From the NCBI GenBank assembly GCA_019843655.1, contig JACDQD010000004.1, positions 7,936,001 to 8,000,000 on the forward strand: DNA of 64,000 nucleotides, given 5' to 3'. Positions 27,801 to 38,912 of the stretch are shown piece after piece. The DNA comes from Lethocerus indicus. Its lineage: Eukaryota > Arthropoda > Insecta > Hemiptera > Belostomatidae. Numbering within the stretch: position 1 is the stretch's first letter; every line of letters begins with the position of its first letter. The notes beneath the pieces were generated by a model. It was not told the DNA's origin, did no database searches, and saw only the letters and a list, made by a program, of their open reading frames with translations. The translations under genes and the position numbers were made by a program.

Positions 27801-28700
27801 ACTATCTGCCAATACTACATTTTAAAACGTTTTTACGTTCTACAATTACAAAACCCCGCTACTTCTGTTTATTCTGTTATAAACATAATATTATTTCATC
27901 CCTGGTACAACAACTCTATTCTGTTCTTCACACGTGGTTCACCCTACCACCTGTTTTTCTTACTTACGTAAATAATGTCTTTTACTATGTACGTGTATAT
28001 TAAATGAAATAACACGAAATATCTGCATTACTATATGTCAGAATTTGGAATTCGTGCACCTCAATCTTTAATCTCACCGTTCATATTTCGTTAAACAGGA
28101 AATGAGAGAACCGATGTAATGAGGCTGTCTACGGAAGTGACGTAATGGAGGTACTGTCGTAATCATCACTGTCCTGTGCACTTCCCGCAATAGACATAAT
28201 TACACGAAATCTTATCTAAATCATTTGGTTGTTTTTAAATAAGAATTAAAATACCTAATGGAAGTAAATTTCCCAGTCTAATTCAACGTTTTCAATGTCT
28301 AATTCGACGTTCCAACCAAAGTCAACGTAAAGTTGACGAAGGGATCACGTATTTCATAATTAACAATGCACTCGAGATAGTGATGTGAAAACTGGTTTTG
28401 AGGTAACTTGGTATTAATGTAAAGCGCCAACTCCTTACACGCCAATTTTAAACCCAGTGGAAAGTGCTTTTTCCAAAAAAAACATTACCCCAAGCGAACC
28501 GTTGAGTATCACAATCTGCTCAAGGTGGTAACATTTTTAACGATTATGTGGAATGTGCCTTATTCGATCGCTTTAGTCACGTACAGATCGTTATGTCAAC
28601 CATTACTTTAAGAATACGAATCCATGGCCAACATCTCTTGCATAGTTACACATCTATGACAGGAGGAGGATTAGAGTACTCTGAATTACCGGTTAATACC
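21809..28700. other. Gene-poor DNA with CpG islands
   Basis: No gene could be supported. GC-rich islands lie at about 24.83-25.31 and 26.42-26.74 kb; the latter has a proline-rich open frame (26,498-26,716, +) without a recognisable domain. A copy of a dispersed repeat carrying CTGAAGA and AAACCGGTC lies at about 21,927-21,974. From about 27.1 kb rightwards the sequence becomes steadily more AT-rich. Confidence 0.45.
21927..21974 (+). repeat. Dispersed repeat with hammerhead-like core
   Basis: Contains CTGAAGA, then TGGC, a short loop and GCCA, then AAAC and CGGTCTAGC. Related words occur at 53,111-53,160 (+), 58,661-58,687 (-) and 58,861-58,900 (-), several with GCCGAAAC. The order CUGANGA, short stem, GAAA is that of a hammerhead ribozyme core, although this copy lacks the G of GAAA. 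It is probably the end of a dispersed retroelement. Confidence 0.4.
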
Positions 28701-30617
28701 ATAAACTAAAACTCGAAAATGATGATTTTAATAATTACTGATATCTGGCGTTGGCTTATAAATAAATAAACGTTTTAATTATATGATAACTTCTAAATTG
28801 ACAATCTAGTACTCTCTCAAAGAAAATTATAGTAAAAATTTCGTACTATTTCATGTCAATAATCACATGTATCAATTGCACCCATAACTGTATAGGTTGA
28901 TTGTGCAAAAATAAAACAGTTAAAAAAAAAAAAATTTCATGTCATGACAAAATTAATTTCTTCAAAATAGTATAATTCTCAGTCATATGTCTAAGTTCCT
29001 ATAACGATGCTAATACAACTTCTAAACACTTGTACATCAATTATAAAACATGAGTGATGAATTAGTTGCAAGCTAAAAGGTACATGATTCACTAAAGTAT
29101 ATTAACTAATACTTGTACAAACATAACTTCCTAATATTGAGAGGAACAAAATAAATGGCATGTACATTAATATAATCCATGCATCATCTGTCATCATAAA
29201 TGTTATTAATATTATCTCTAAAAATGTTCATACAAAGTACAGATGCTGTGTAAATTTTAATGAAAATGTAAAACTATAAAAGTAGCAGTTATGTGAAGAG
29301 CTAATACATTTCTATCTGAAGGTAAATAACATAAATCATACTTTTAATTGTCAATATTATAATGATAATGAAAATGTATGAAAATGATCAACATTTGAAA
29401 TATTCAATTGGCAGCACAAAGGTTATACTTAAATAAATATTTCCTTTATTGAACTTAATAAATAACAGCATAATGGAGAATCAACAATTAACCTCAATTA
29501 CACCTTTTATGTGTGTATATTTCATACAATAAAATCTAAGTTTGATTTAGTTGAAATAAATTGGTTAATAAAATGTTGCATGGTTAAATAACATTGCAGC
29601 ATAAGTACTGGAAACATATTTCCAACTCTAGCATATTATAAACATAACATAATTCATATCATAATAATTCATTATACTATTTAATCTAATGCCAATCTAG
29701 TTTTGCCTTCTCATCACCTTCAATAGAATTCCATTAGTAGATTAGTGAGCCACTTACACAAGTTGGTTGCCAATGGGGCATTCTACCTGCACTGTCTCAA
29801 TAGAGTGATAATATTACATACTCCTTAAAATATATCTTAAATTATAAATAATTTAAGTTGTAATTAAATTATTGACATGTACCAGTTATAATAAGTTTAT
29901 GATATTTCTCCCTTTTGTTAAACTTAATATTCAATGTAAAATATAATTTTATTAATGTATTAATAAGATTATGTTTTATTTTTTATCTAATTATAGATCC
30001 ATTACTTTTAAACTTTAATATGAAAAAACTGATAAATATGTCTGATGGGAAATGACAAAAATAAACAATTTTTTATTATTTCTCAAACATTAAACCAATG
30101 TTGGAGTACTATATATGAAAATTAACTGCTCAGCATTCTTTTAAGAATCAAATGTGTACACAAATTCCAATTGATGAAGTGCTTTAAAATTTAAATGAAT
30201 TTAATCTCATGTAGGCTGCAATCATTTCAAAGATAACACTTATTTAAGTATAAAAGGATAATCATAATAACTTTCATTGTTAAAATACAAATATTCATTT
30301 TTATATCAGTTTTTTTTTCAGTTATTGTTAATGAAGATATTCTCCCTGAATTTAAATAAGAAACATTAATATTTAGAGTCCTAAATGAACATAAATAGAA
30401 ACATTGTGACCAATTCAATGTAAAAACTATCATAGATACACTGCAGTCTGTATATTGTCAAACATATCATGTTAAGTACAATATTACTGCGGATACCTAT
30501 ATTTAATAGATTTAAAAAAACACTCATGGAAATTGTAATGAAATAAAAAATTAGTTGTTTTTTGTAAGAATGGGATATTATTTTCTAATAATTTTCTGTA
30601 TTAAGAAATTTTTCACG
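28700..30617 (-). other. CpG-depleted AT-rich block, possible long 3' UTR
   Basis: About 1.9 kb of very AT-rich sequence with hardly any CG dinucleotides, unlike the flanking DNA on either side. The same composition is seen inside and around PSME3, EBP2 and TMEM19. No convincing exon is visible inside the block. Its right edge coincides with the stop codon of a possible minus-strand terminal exon (30,618-30,762), so a long 3' UTR of a minus-strand gene is a reasonable guess. The strand assignment rests only on that. Confidence 0.3.
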
Positions 30618-31095
30618 TTAAATATTTTCATATAAAACAATTTCCTTTCTTTTGTCAGAATCAAGAATGGATCTGATCCAGTCATCCAATGCGGAAAGGA
30701 TTTCGTGATTCTTGTACGAGGAAACAATAGGAAGGTTTACAGTTGTCAAATGGAGACAGTGACTGAAAATCCTGCTCTGAGAGCGGAGGGTAAATACAGG
30801 TCCCAGAATTGACACCAGGACCGGGGAAAGGTTCGGTGTCACGCTGATTGGGGAGACAGATAGGGGATACACCCACCTACTCTAACCCCCTAAAAATTGA
30901 TTTCCCGTCAATTATAATTCTCGATGAATTTTGCGGTTTGTCATCTTCCCGTTCCGCGTCTCGTGCCAGTTTTACCCCGCGGGGGCCGGTGACAGCCTCC
31001 CCTGTATTTCGGGCAAATAAATCCTCCCGAAAATTGTCCAACAAAACCAACTCGGGGCTCTTGTATTTCCCAGTTGGTGTGTATTCAATCATCAT
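30618..31095 (-). CDS. Possible minus-strand two-exon gene end, unidentified
   Basis: I do not recognise the product. On the minus strand, an open segment (31,095 down to 30,881) starting with Met-Met can be joined through a 118-nt intron, with donor GTAGGT and acceptor TTTTCAG, to 30,762-30,618. The join keeps frame and ends in TAA. The last 28 or so residues look helical and charged (for example LDDWIRSILDSDKRK), more protein-like than most shadow frames here. The AT-rich CpG-poor block begins right after the stop, as a 3' UTR would. Against it, the first part lies in a GC-rich patch that is also open on the other strand, and no family is recognised. Upstream exons may exist further right. 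Confidence 0.22.
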
Positions 31096-31229
31096 TGGTT
31101 AATTAATCCGAATTAAACATGTACGATTTGTACCACAGTTCTTATTTGAATTGACAATTTGCTTAAGTGCGCATATATTGTTATGATCGCAAACAATATT
31201 AACATGTAACAGTTACATTGAAATAAATA

Positions 31230-31231
31230 AA

Positions 31232-31302
<71 letters not shown>
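31230..31302. repeat. Compound (CA)n(TA)n microsatellite
   Basis: A short CA run passes directly into a TA run of more than 20 units. Confidence 0.95.
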
Positions 31303-31303
<1 letters not shown>

Positions 31304-32355
31304 AAATTGATTCATTAATTCATGGAGGGTCCTGTGAGTGGTCGCTTTTGACATGTTTTACTTTGTGTGTGCGTGAATAGTGCATTTTTATCATACTACA
31401 TACGAGCATATTTGGTTTAAAAATGTCTGCGCGAATGAATTCGTGGAAGATAATGATTTCTACTCTGTTCTGAACTGTCCGTTAAATGGAGGGGGATTGT
31501 GCAGGTCACTTTTGATCGGAGGTGAAGATCCGTGTAACTCATACCGAAGGCCTAATAGTGGCCAATTAAGGGAGTCTGGGCGGTTGGGACTTAATCAGAA
31601 AATAAATCACCCTCCAACTTAACTAACAGGACCCCTAAGATTCCCCTTCTTAATTAACTTGAATACATGTCACTTGTCACCAGTTTTCTGCTGTCGGTTA
31701 AAAGAGAAAAGAAAAACACGATACAAAAAATAAAACTAGAAGTCCCTAAAATCCTGGAATTATTTCAGATCTACTCATTATTAATTCAAATTTATAATCA
31801 ACCGAATTTGAAAATCCGCTTCAAATGGATAATTACCGCAGAGGATCAAAAAATGAATGTCATAAAGAACAGATTGAGTACAGATATTGCCAGTCCGGAG
31901 ATTCCCAAATGGGTGTTAGATTCCCAAATGTAATGAACGAGGGCGTTGCTCAGAATTGGTGGCAGTCCAAATACCAAGATCTGAGTTTAGGAGTTTGTTA
32001 TATAAACAATACAGCACAACATACTTTGCACAACTGTTGTAGAGTACCAGAATTTCTAACTTTATAAGATTCGTATATATCCGTATATGAATTTCTTCCT
32101 AGAAATAAGTGAAAAATGTGTCCAGTGCAGATGTCCTTGTATAAGTACAGAAGAGCTACTTATACCAGCTCGACTTTCTACTTTCACCTTTTGGGGCTTA
32201 ACTCTAAAGCAGTGATTCCGAATAAAAAAGGTTGATGCATACGTAAATATTATGCCACTATTGGTGGTATAGTCATGTCAGGTCATCAGAGTTATGTCAA
32301 AGTCAAGTTATTTCACACATCACAATTTTTATCCTTTCACGTAACTTAAGTACGG
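31303..32355. other. No gene seen
   Basis: Moderate-GC sequence with several short open frames on the plus strand (31,380-31,622; 31,667-31,933; 31,825-32,067), none with a recognisable domain or a convincing splice context. I see nothing else that I can support. Confidence 0.4.
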
Positions 32356-32460
32356 GCCGATCTATTCATCTTGAAGGGGTTTCCAGAGAAAATTGTACTA
32401 AGACAATTACTTAATGACATTTTAGAATGTCCTCAGTTGAACGAGAAGGATCGTAGCTAA
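32356..32460 (+). pseudogene. Relic of PSME3 exon 3
   Basis: This stretch is clearly homologous to exon 3 of the PSME3 gene that starts about 1.2 kb downstream. It can be read in one frame from an Ala-Asp start, through the shared block LKGFPEKIVL and, after a three-codon length difference, PQLNEKD, to a TAA. The intact exon reads on from NEKDLS into the rest of the protein, whereas here the frame stops after NEKDRS. The AG expected just before the homology is missing (the bases are TACGG). It is therefore probably a dead copy of this one exon, from a partial duplication or from a lost PA28 paralogue. I found no matching copies of the other exons nearby. Confidence 0.75.
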
Positions 32461-33047
32461 AAATTACGTACTAAAATTAAGTATTTCAAATATGTGGCAA
32501 CTCATCACTCCAAAACTTCACAGATCTCATTACTAGATTATCCCTACTAGAAGTGGGCCTATTTAATTTTACAATCGGGTGCAGCAAATAAATTCTCTGC
32601 AGTCGAGTATTACTAAAGCCACAATTATTGCAAAACATTTAGCAGAAATTTAATCCTTATAATGTACATTTAAAACGTCCACCTGTAAATTTATCCGACG
32701 ATATTTCTACAGTATTGCAGAAATGCAATTGAGGTGAATAACTATCGACGAGTGAATCCGGTTATATAAATAAATGCGTAGTGTCTAATAAGAGAGTTGA
32801 CGCTTACTCTTCGTTTGCCCAAGTACCTGTAAATTGTGCACCGCTAAATCCGTTCTGGCAGAATTTCACATCGCATTGCGCAGTGGCCAGACTTAAATAT
32901 CGTACCAGTTTCTACCATGTGGCGGGCAAGTACTCATTTATCTATTGAATAAAGTTCGTGTAATAAAGATATAAATCTGTATACAAGGTATCTATTATAG
33001 TAGGGTTTTTCTATTGGAGGTAGATTGGGAATTGTTTATCTTTGCAG

Positions 33048-33149
33048 ATACCTTTTGGACAGGATTACTACGAAAACTATAGGCCACCCCGATATAACTC
33101 CCGAGGTGAACAATCGCGTAGGATGGGGGAAGTGGGGGAAAACTCCCAG
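33048..33149 (+). CDS. Orphan internal exon, Tyr/Arg/Pro-rich secreted-type protein
   Basis: A 102-nt segment has a good acceptor (TTATCTTTGCAG) and a strong donor (CAG|GTGAGT) and is open throughout in phase 0, giving 34 codons. The translation includes FGQDYYENYRPPRYNSRG, resembling the Tyr- and Arg-rich extracellular proteins of arthropods and in style the RYDPY gene at 53-60 kb. I could not find a partner exon with a start and signal peptide to the left, or a following exon before PSME3 starts at 33,572. If real, it belongs to a plus-strand gene whose other exons are distant, with PSME3 possibly inside one of its introns. A second frame is also open, so the reading frame is not certain. 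Confidence 0.35.
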
Positions 33150-33571
33150 GTGAGTACCTCAAACTGATTTTTTACTTCCGATCTGCGAGGCGTATATTAA
33201 ATTGAATATTTTTTCGGATATAAAATGATGTTTGTGCATCAATTTAAGCCGTTTATGGCTAAAGATTGAGTCGAGTTTGCGCCCGGGTATTTGATTTGAA
33301 ACTGAATTGCCGCCCAGAGGTGACGCCAGTCGAACGGCTGCTGTACACTCGTGTTAGGGAGAACTTTCTGCAATAAGAATCTCGTAATTCTCGGTTTTGT
33401 CGAGATTTTTGATTATTTCCTGTTCATCGAAAGTTGTGCCGATTTATTATTTCCTTAAGACAACTGACTTTCGCAGTAACTCGTCCGTTTCTGTTGCTCT
33501 TTAAACTTCATGAACCTTTAGCACGTTTCTAAGCTTACTTTCAAACACAGTGTTAACCTTCTTTTGTAACA

Positions 33572-36500
33572 ATGGACGATTCAGCGAGTAGTAAGGTAAA
33601 GATTATTATTTATATTGAACTATTCGAGTGTTAATAATGATCCATACAGTCTATTTTGCAGTATTAACGTGACAACTGTTTGTTAACCTAGCAGTATTTA
33701 CAAGCATGGTGAATACTAATCATTATTTTACGATTGTGTTTATGCGTTATTGCACTGTGGCCTGCATTAATGAATATTTATTTTTTAGGTCCAGCAATAT
33801 AAGGACAGTCTTAAATCGAAGGTAGGTCTTTTATTATCCTAATACCCTTGTATTAACAAAGCTCCAATAGAATGTGCATTCTATTTTATGTTAAATGTTA
33901 AGATCGATAAACGAGTGTAAATTTCATATTTTATACTTTTATTAAGCTCGTTGCTTACATTTTCATAGTCTTTATTTTTCACCAGGCTGAACAACTCATT
34001 TTGAAGGGTTTTCCAGAGAAAATTGTACTATTTAATGAAATTTTGGAGTCTCCTCAATTGAATGAGAAGGATCTTAGCAATGTTCACCAGAAACTCAACA
34101 TTCCAATACCTGATCCAATTACCTTTAACAGGTAAGTGATCCCAGATTTTTTTAATTATGGAAAACATTAACAAGTGATATTCAGAGTGGAGTGTAATCA
34201 TAGAGCCCTTCTGTTGTTACACTATAGTTTACTATGCCCAGTTACAAATATCTTAACATGTATATGATGGTTATAAGTAAGAACGTTGTCAATATTGAAA
34301 TGATATATAGGCTCTAAGATTGACATATGGCAAATAAGTTAATCATTTTATAAGTTCAATTGCATGTGTTTGAGTTGTTTTTGCAGAGAGAAAGAGATCT
34401 TATTTTTTTGTAAATATGGAAGCTGATTGGATGGAGTGAACATTCATAGACTTCTATATTATCGAAATATAATCAATTTCTGAGGTCCCCCTTAAAATGT
34501 ATTGCTTATATCAACAACTGTTTTACCCATCATATTTTCATTAGATGTGCAAAAGGTAATGCAAGTTAGGAGTATAACCTATTTGCAGATGTATTATATA
34601 ATAAACAAACTTTGTAATATTAAAAGATAGTTTTAACAAGAAAATTGTTGTTCTGAAGTTTATATCCATTTTGGTATTTGAAATAATTACAGTTTGATTA
34701 TTCCTTAAAGATGCTAAAACTTATGTTTATGAGCCATTGTTAAGTCATGGATCAATGTCCGAATTTGTTTTTAAATATTAGACAGTTGAAATATTGTTAT
34801 TTGTACAATTATTTGATATTTGTAATTGTATAATTATATTAACATTTGTACCCTTATATCTCGTATTTAATTTTCATACTTTTTGTCTCCTTTTATTAAT
34901 TTACTTCTGAAACAACAGGGTAATAGAACAACAGGATTTATGATATAGTGATAATTGCATTTTAATATATTTTTATCTTTCTTTGTTTACAGCCATACAG
35001 AGGAACCCCCAGCTAAACGAGCAAGGAATGAGGCCAACTGCATTGAAGGTACAAAAGTGTTAGCCCTCGAAGCTGGTACGGTCGCATGTAACCAAACACT
35101 TCTAGAACTTATTAGGACTGTTAAACCCCACATCAAGCAGTTAGTAGAAGACGCCAACCTTGTATGTTTTTCTTCATTTACCACTATTTCATTTAAAAAA
35201 TGGCATTTTTCATTATTTATTGGCTCTAGGTTTCCTAGAATAAAATATATAGGTATAATTTATTCCCTACAGCATTCATTTTTTCTAATTATATAGTTAG
35301 GAGCCTCAGTGGTTGAGGGTGTTGAGTGTTCACCTTGGGACCCAGATGTCTGTGGTTCGAATCCACATGTATTCCATGGACGTTAGTTTATAAGTTAGTT
35401 GTAAGTAGGGACAGTGATATGAGACAACATAAGCTGCTCACTATGTATCACAGAGCACATAACTAGCCATCAGGTACCAATTGTGCTATATAAGCAACAT
35501 TGAAAAAAAAATAGTTACGTGCATGTATGTGCATATAAAACATCCATGCAATGCATTAGCATAAATAATATGCTCCCTATAATTAGTAATAAAGCTTTGC
35601 ATATTGGAAAACAGTTAATTGACTTAGAGAACAACCATAGTTTGCCCTTCCTGATCATTTATAAAAAATATAGTTTTGTTAATCACAAACATGTTCATAA
35701 ATGTTCTACAGAAATTTGCTATCTGTTTCAGCTGAAAATGTGGATTTCATTCATGATACCAAAGATAGAGGATGGAAATAACTTTGGGGTTTCAGTCCAG
35801 GAGGAGACACTTGCTGAGATCCAGTCAGTAGAATCAGAAGCTGCTGCATTCTTTGATCAGATTTCAAGATATTTTTGTTCCAGAGCTAAAATAATTTCCA
35901 AGGTACATCTTATGATAAAGTTTTCCCTCCATATTTTGTTAATTGTTGAATTCAATGTATGAACTAATGCCCAGTATTATTTCAATTGTATTCTGATAAT
36001 CACCTTTGCTTGAATTATCATTTCCATGTAACCTCATTCCTAAGCATTTTCCTAATTGCCAAAGTCAAAATGTGTTTCAATACTTCAGTAGATGTGTGAA
36101 TCAGAACCTCCCAAAGAACTGATGAATATTTCTGCTCCAAAATTTAAAGGTTCATTTAAAACATTTCATTTAAATGTCTTAAGAATTACTATTCCCATTG
36201 TATCTGAGTACTGAAGAAAATATTTTTCTTATTCCAATTATTTTCAGTAAAGATAGATTCAAATCAATTTTTGATTTCTTGAATGTTTGCCAATTATGAT
36301 CAATATAAATTTGATATTGTACTATTTCTATTTAATATTATATTTTTTAAATATATATTAATATCTTATTTTTTAAATTCTATGTTTCTCCTAGGTCGCA
36401 AAATATCCACATGTAGAAGATTATAGGCAGGCTGTGAAGGAGCTGGATGAAAAGGAGTACTTGAGCATGTGGCTGGTAATGTGTGAAATACGCAATCGTT

Positions 36501-36583
36501 ATTGTACACTCCACGACATAGTCACAAAAAATCTTGAGAAAATAAAGAAACCAAGATCATCCAATGCAGAATCATTGTATTAA
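33572..36583 (+). CDS. PSME3: Proteasome activator complex subunit 3 (PA28/REG gamma)
   Basis: Encodes the nuclear homoheptameric 11S cap that binds the 20S proteasome and promotes ATP- and ubiquitin-independent degradation. Six coding exons join in frame: 33,572-33,595; 33,789-33,821; 33,986-34,131; 34,993-35,161; 35,732-35,902; 36,395-36,583. All have GT..AG introns, and the product is 243 residues against about 254 in mammals. The PA28 N-terminal helix block is in exon 3. A basic NLS-like patch (PPAKRAR) is at residues 73-79. The activation-loop segment IEDGNNFGVSVQEE is at 136-149, and the family's conserved carboxyl end PRSSNAESLY is complete. The start is the first ATG, after a CpG-rich region typical of a housekeeping promoter. 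EBP2 lies tail to tail downstream. Fragments of this gene are duplicated on both sides (32,356-32,460 and 37,893-38,036). Confidence 0.96.
35300..35510 (+). mobile_element. tRNA-derived SINE in PSME3 intron 4
   Basis: An insertion of about 210 bp with an A-box-like start (GGAGCCTCAGTGGTTGAG), a perfect B-box word (GGTTCGAATCC) some 40 bp later, a tRNA-unrelated body and an A tail. It is flanked by a 7-bp target duplication ATAGTTA (35,293-35,299 and 35,511-35,517). This is the standard anatomy of a tRNA-derived SINE moved by a LINE. It lies in the sense orientation within intron 4 and away from the splice sites, so it should not disturb the gene. The intact duplication suggests a fairly young insertion. 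Confidence 0.9.
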
Positions 36584-36695
36584 TAAATGGTGTCTGATTC
36601 TCTCCTTTCCTAGAAGAGAATCAAATCACGTACTATCTTTCCAATGTTTGGTTTGAATTGTACTTCTTACAAAAACAGACTTGTATATTGTGTCT

Positions 36696-36701
36696 AATAA
36701 A
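36696..36701 (+). terminator. PSME3 poly(A) signal
   Basis: Canonical AATAAA about 113 nt after the PSME3 stop, followed by a T-rich stretch. Another AATAAA starts just 2 nt after the stop codon (36,585) and is too near to be the usual signal. Confidence 0.6.
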
Positions 36702-37836
36702 TTTCTTTTTTTATGTAATGTGTAGGAATCAATTCTGATGATAGTTTTGATATCCTAAGACTCACCCAAAGACATGGTCATAAACTGATGTTAAATGTTT
36801 GTGACACATTTTGTAAAGGCAAATTACAGAATGAAATGAATAAAAATGCTTTCTATAGATGTTTTATCAGACACAAGATTATTTCTTTACCCACTTTAAA
36901 TCATTCTTTGGAAGAATTGGTATTACTTTATATTTCTGCCCTATAAGTTTCAGTTTTTGTATATTTTTTTATTCATAACATAAACCTTCTGAAGGCTGTG
37001 ACTACATTATTTCATGAATATGGTGTTTCAGTGTAATTAGAAAGTTTTGTCATTGTTAATTCAGACCTTGTTACAAACAAACTTGCATTGTATTGACTTA
37101 TTTATTACTCCTAGTATAGAATAAATGTGAAATTCCATTTCAGTTATCCCTGTACATCAATTTTGAATTAATATAAATTGTTAGCAGTCAATAATTAAAT
37201 TTTTTGGGACCTACAAATTAATTAACTTATACTGTGTTATTTTTTAAATTTAATACCTTAATTAATACTATCCACATATTTCTAATTTGTATTATTATAA
37301 TCTGTCACAATAAATTCTTAGGATTTCATAATTTGATACGTTATATGTGAGACGGAGACATATTCTGAAAACATTAGTATCAGCCAATCACTAAAATGTT
37401 TAGAAGTGATATTCCTTCTAAAAGTTCTTTTATTATAATGCGTTTAATAATAAAAGAGCCATGCATATCTATTAAATATATGCATATTTAAATATTTTCA
37501 GTGGATAAAATATGGTGTGGAGAAGCTATACCATTTTAAAATAATGTTCCATTAATTAAAATAATGTTAAGGTAACATGAACTTTTCCTAATTGGTATGT
37601 TTGAGCACTAGTAACTGCTAATGGCATATAATTATCAAAGGTGTATTTAGCCCTGTTATTTAAATACTGACAATGGTGTTATTCCAGAATCGGTCTACTA
37701 ATGAACCAAAAACATGAGTTGAGGCAGTCCTACCTATTCTACTAACCCTCACCCCCAAATAACCCTTAGAACATGTGTAAATAATTATTAAATACCTTTA
37801 AATATAAGAGAGAAGAATCAGTTTTATAAATGTATG
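36702..37836. other. Intergenic AT-rich DNA, CpG-poor
   Basis: Downstream flank of PSME3. It may include an alternative longer 3' UTR. I see no exon or RNA gene in it. Confidence 0.5.
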
Positions 37837-37840
37837 TATG

Positions 37841-37892
<52 letters not shown>
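37831..37892. repeat. (GTAT)n(TA)n microsatellite, left of duplicated PSME3 tail
   Basis: Three GTAT-like units pass into a long TA run that abuts the duplicated PSME3 segment without a gap. Confidence 0.9.
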
Positions 37893-37893
<1 letters not shown>

Positions 37894-38036
37894 TCCACGA
37901 TATAGTCACAAAAAATCTTGAGAAAATAAAGAAACCGAGATCATCCAGTGCAGAATCATTGTATTAATAAATGGTGTCTGATTCTCTCCTTTCCTAGAAG
38001 AGAATCAAATCACGTACTATCTTTTCAATGTTTGGT
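37893..38036 (+). pseudogene. Duplicated 3' end of PSME3 (last exon tail + 3' UTR)
   Basis: A 144-bp copy of 36,509-36,652 containing the last 24 codons of PSME3, the stop codon and about 70 bp of 3' UTR. I count four differences, all transitions, so the copies are about 97% identical. In the coding part two changes are silent and one replaces Asn with Ser in the RSSNAE motif; the fourth is in the UTR. The copy has no intron acceptor, so it cannot act as an exon on its own. It is embedded between two long TA microsatellites about 1.3 kb downstream of the parent. The low divergence means the duplication is recent. Confidence 0.92.
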
Positions 38037-38040
38037 ATAT

Positions 38041-38043
38041 GTA

Positions 38044-38095
<52 letters not shown>
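38041..38095. repeat. (TA)n microsatellite, right of duplicated PSME3 tail
   Basis: A TA run of more than 20 units just after the duplicated segment. Confidence 0.9.
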
Positions 38096-38099
<4 letters not shown>

Positions 38100-38249
38100 C
38101 ATATAACAAACTGAACATTAATTATTAATTAGGTCAACTGAAGTTTCATTTTCATATAATTTACATATATACAATTATATAATTGTGAAATATTTCACCT
38201 AATTATTTATGACTATATCTAGCCTTAAATTGTTATCTTTGAATTTACT

Positions 38250-38444
38250 TTATCTTGGGGGAGGGAGGGACTGTGTGCCTTTAGAGCCAGAGGTCTTTGG
38301 TCTGAATACACCCAGGTAAATTATGCTAAGCCTGACATTTGTCATGGATGTTGTAAGCTAGTCTATTATTAGGGACAGTGATCATAAGTTCATATTAGCA
38401 ACAGGTACAATTGCACATCAAATATGAAGTTAAAGAAAAAAAAA
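38250..38444 (+). mobile_element. Degraded SINE, second copy
   Basis: Aligns by eye with the SINE at 35,300-35,510. It shares a decayed B box (TGGTCTGAATAC in place of GGTTCGAATCC), then GTCATGGATGTT, TTAGGGACAGTGAT, ACAGGTACAATTG and an A-rich tail at 38,432-38,444. The tRNA head is badly eroded and I see no clear target duplication, so this copy is older than the first. Confidence 0.75.
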
Positions 38445-38912
38445 GTCTTTGAATTAATTACCAACTCATGTTTCTCAGGCATAAAAAATACATGTTTGTC
38501 TTAACTTAGTCTAGCCACAGACATAGACAGGTAGTTGATCCATATAGTATTAATATGTTGCTTCAATTAAAAGTTGATGACTATACCCCATGTATTCTTT
38601 TAAAGTAATGTTGAATAATTATGTCTTTGTTTTATTCACTTCCTGCTGGTGCTTGTCAGGCCATGCTAAGAACCAAAAAATGTTTTTCAATCTATGAGCT
38701 CATACTTTAAATAAACCAGTATGAAGACAGGGCATTTCAGATAATAAGTTATATTCCAATACTTATAACCAACTGCTGAAGTGATACTGACTTTAAAGCA
38801 AATAGACAAAATACTATTTAACAAAATCTATATTTAAGAATGCAAAAATATCCATAGAATTAAACAGTAAACACTTTATACATTATAAGGAAAATAATTT
38901 TTTAGCTCTTGA

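Noticed and set aside
32893..32935. First exon (Met-Trp-Arg then a GC donor) for the orphan exon at 33,048
   Set aside because: It would need a rare GC donor, gives no signal peptide, and the TATA-like word is too close to the ATG.
35300..35380. A free-standing tRNA gene at the A/B boxes
   Set aside because: It has a SINE body, A tail and target duplication and lacks a full cloverleaf, so it is the head of a SINE.
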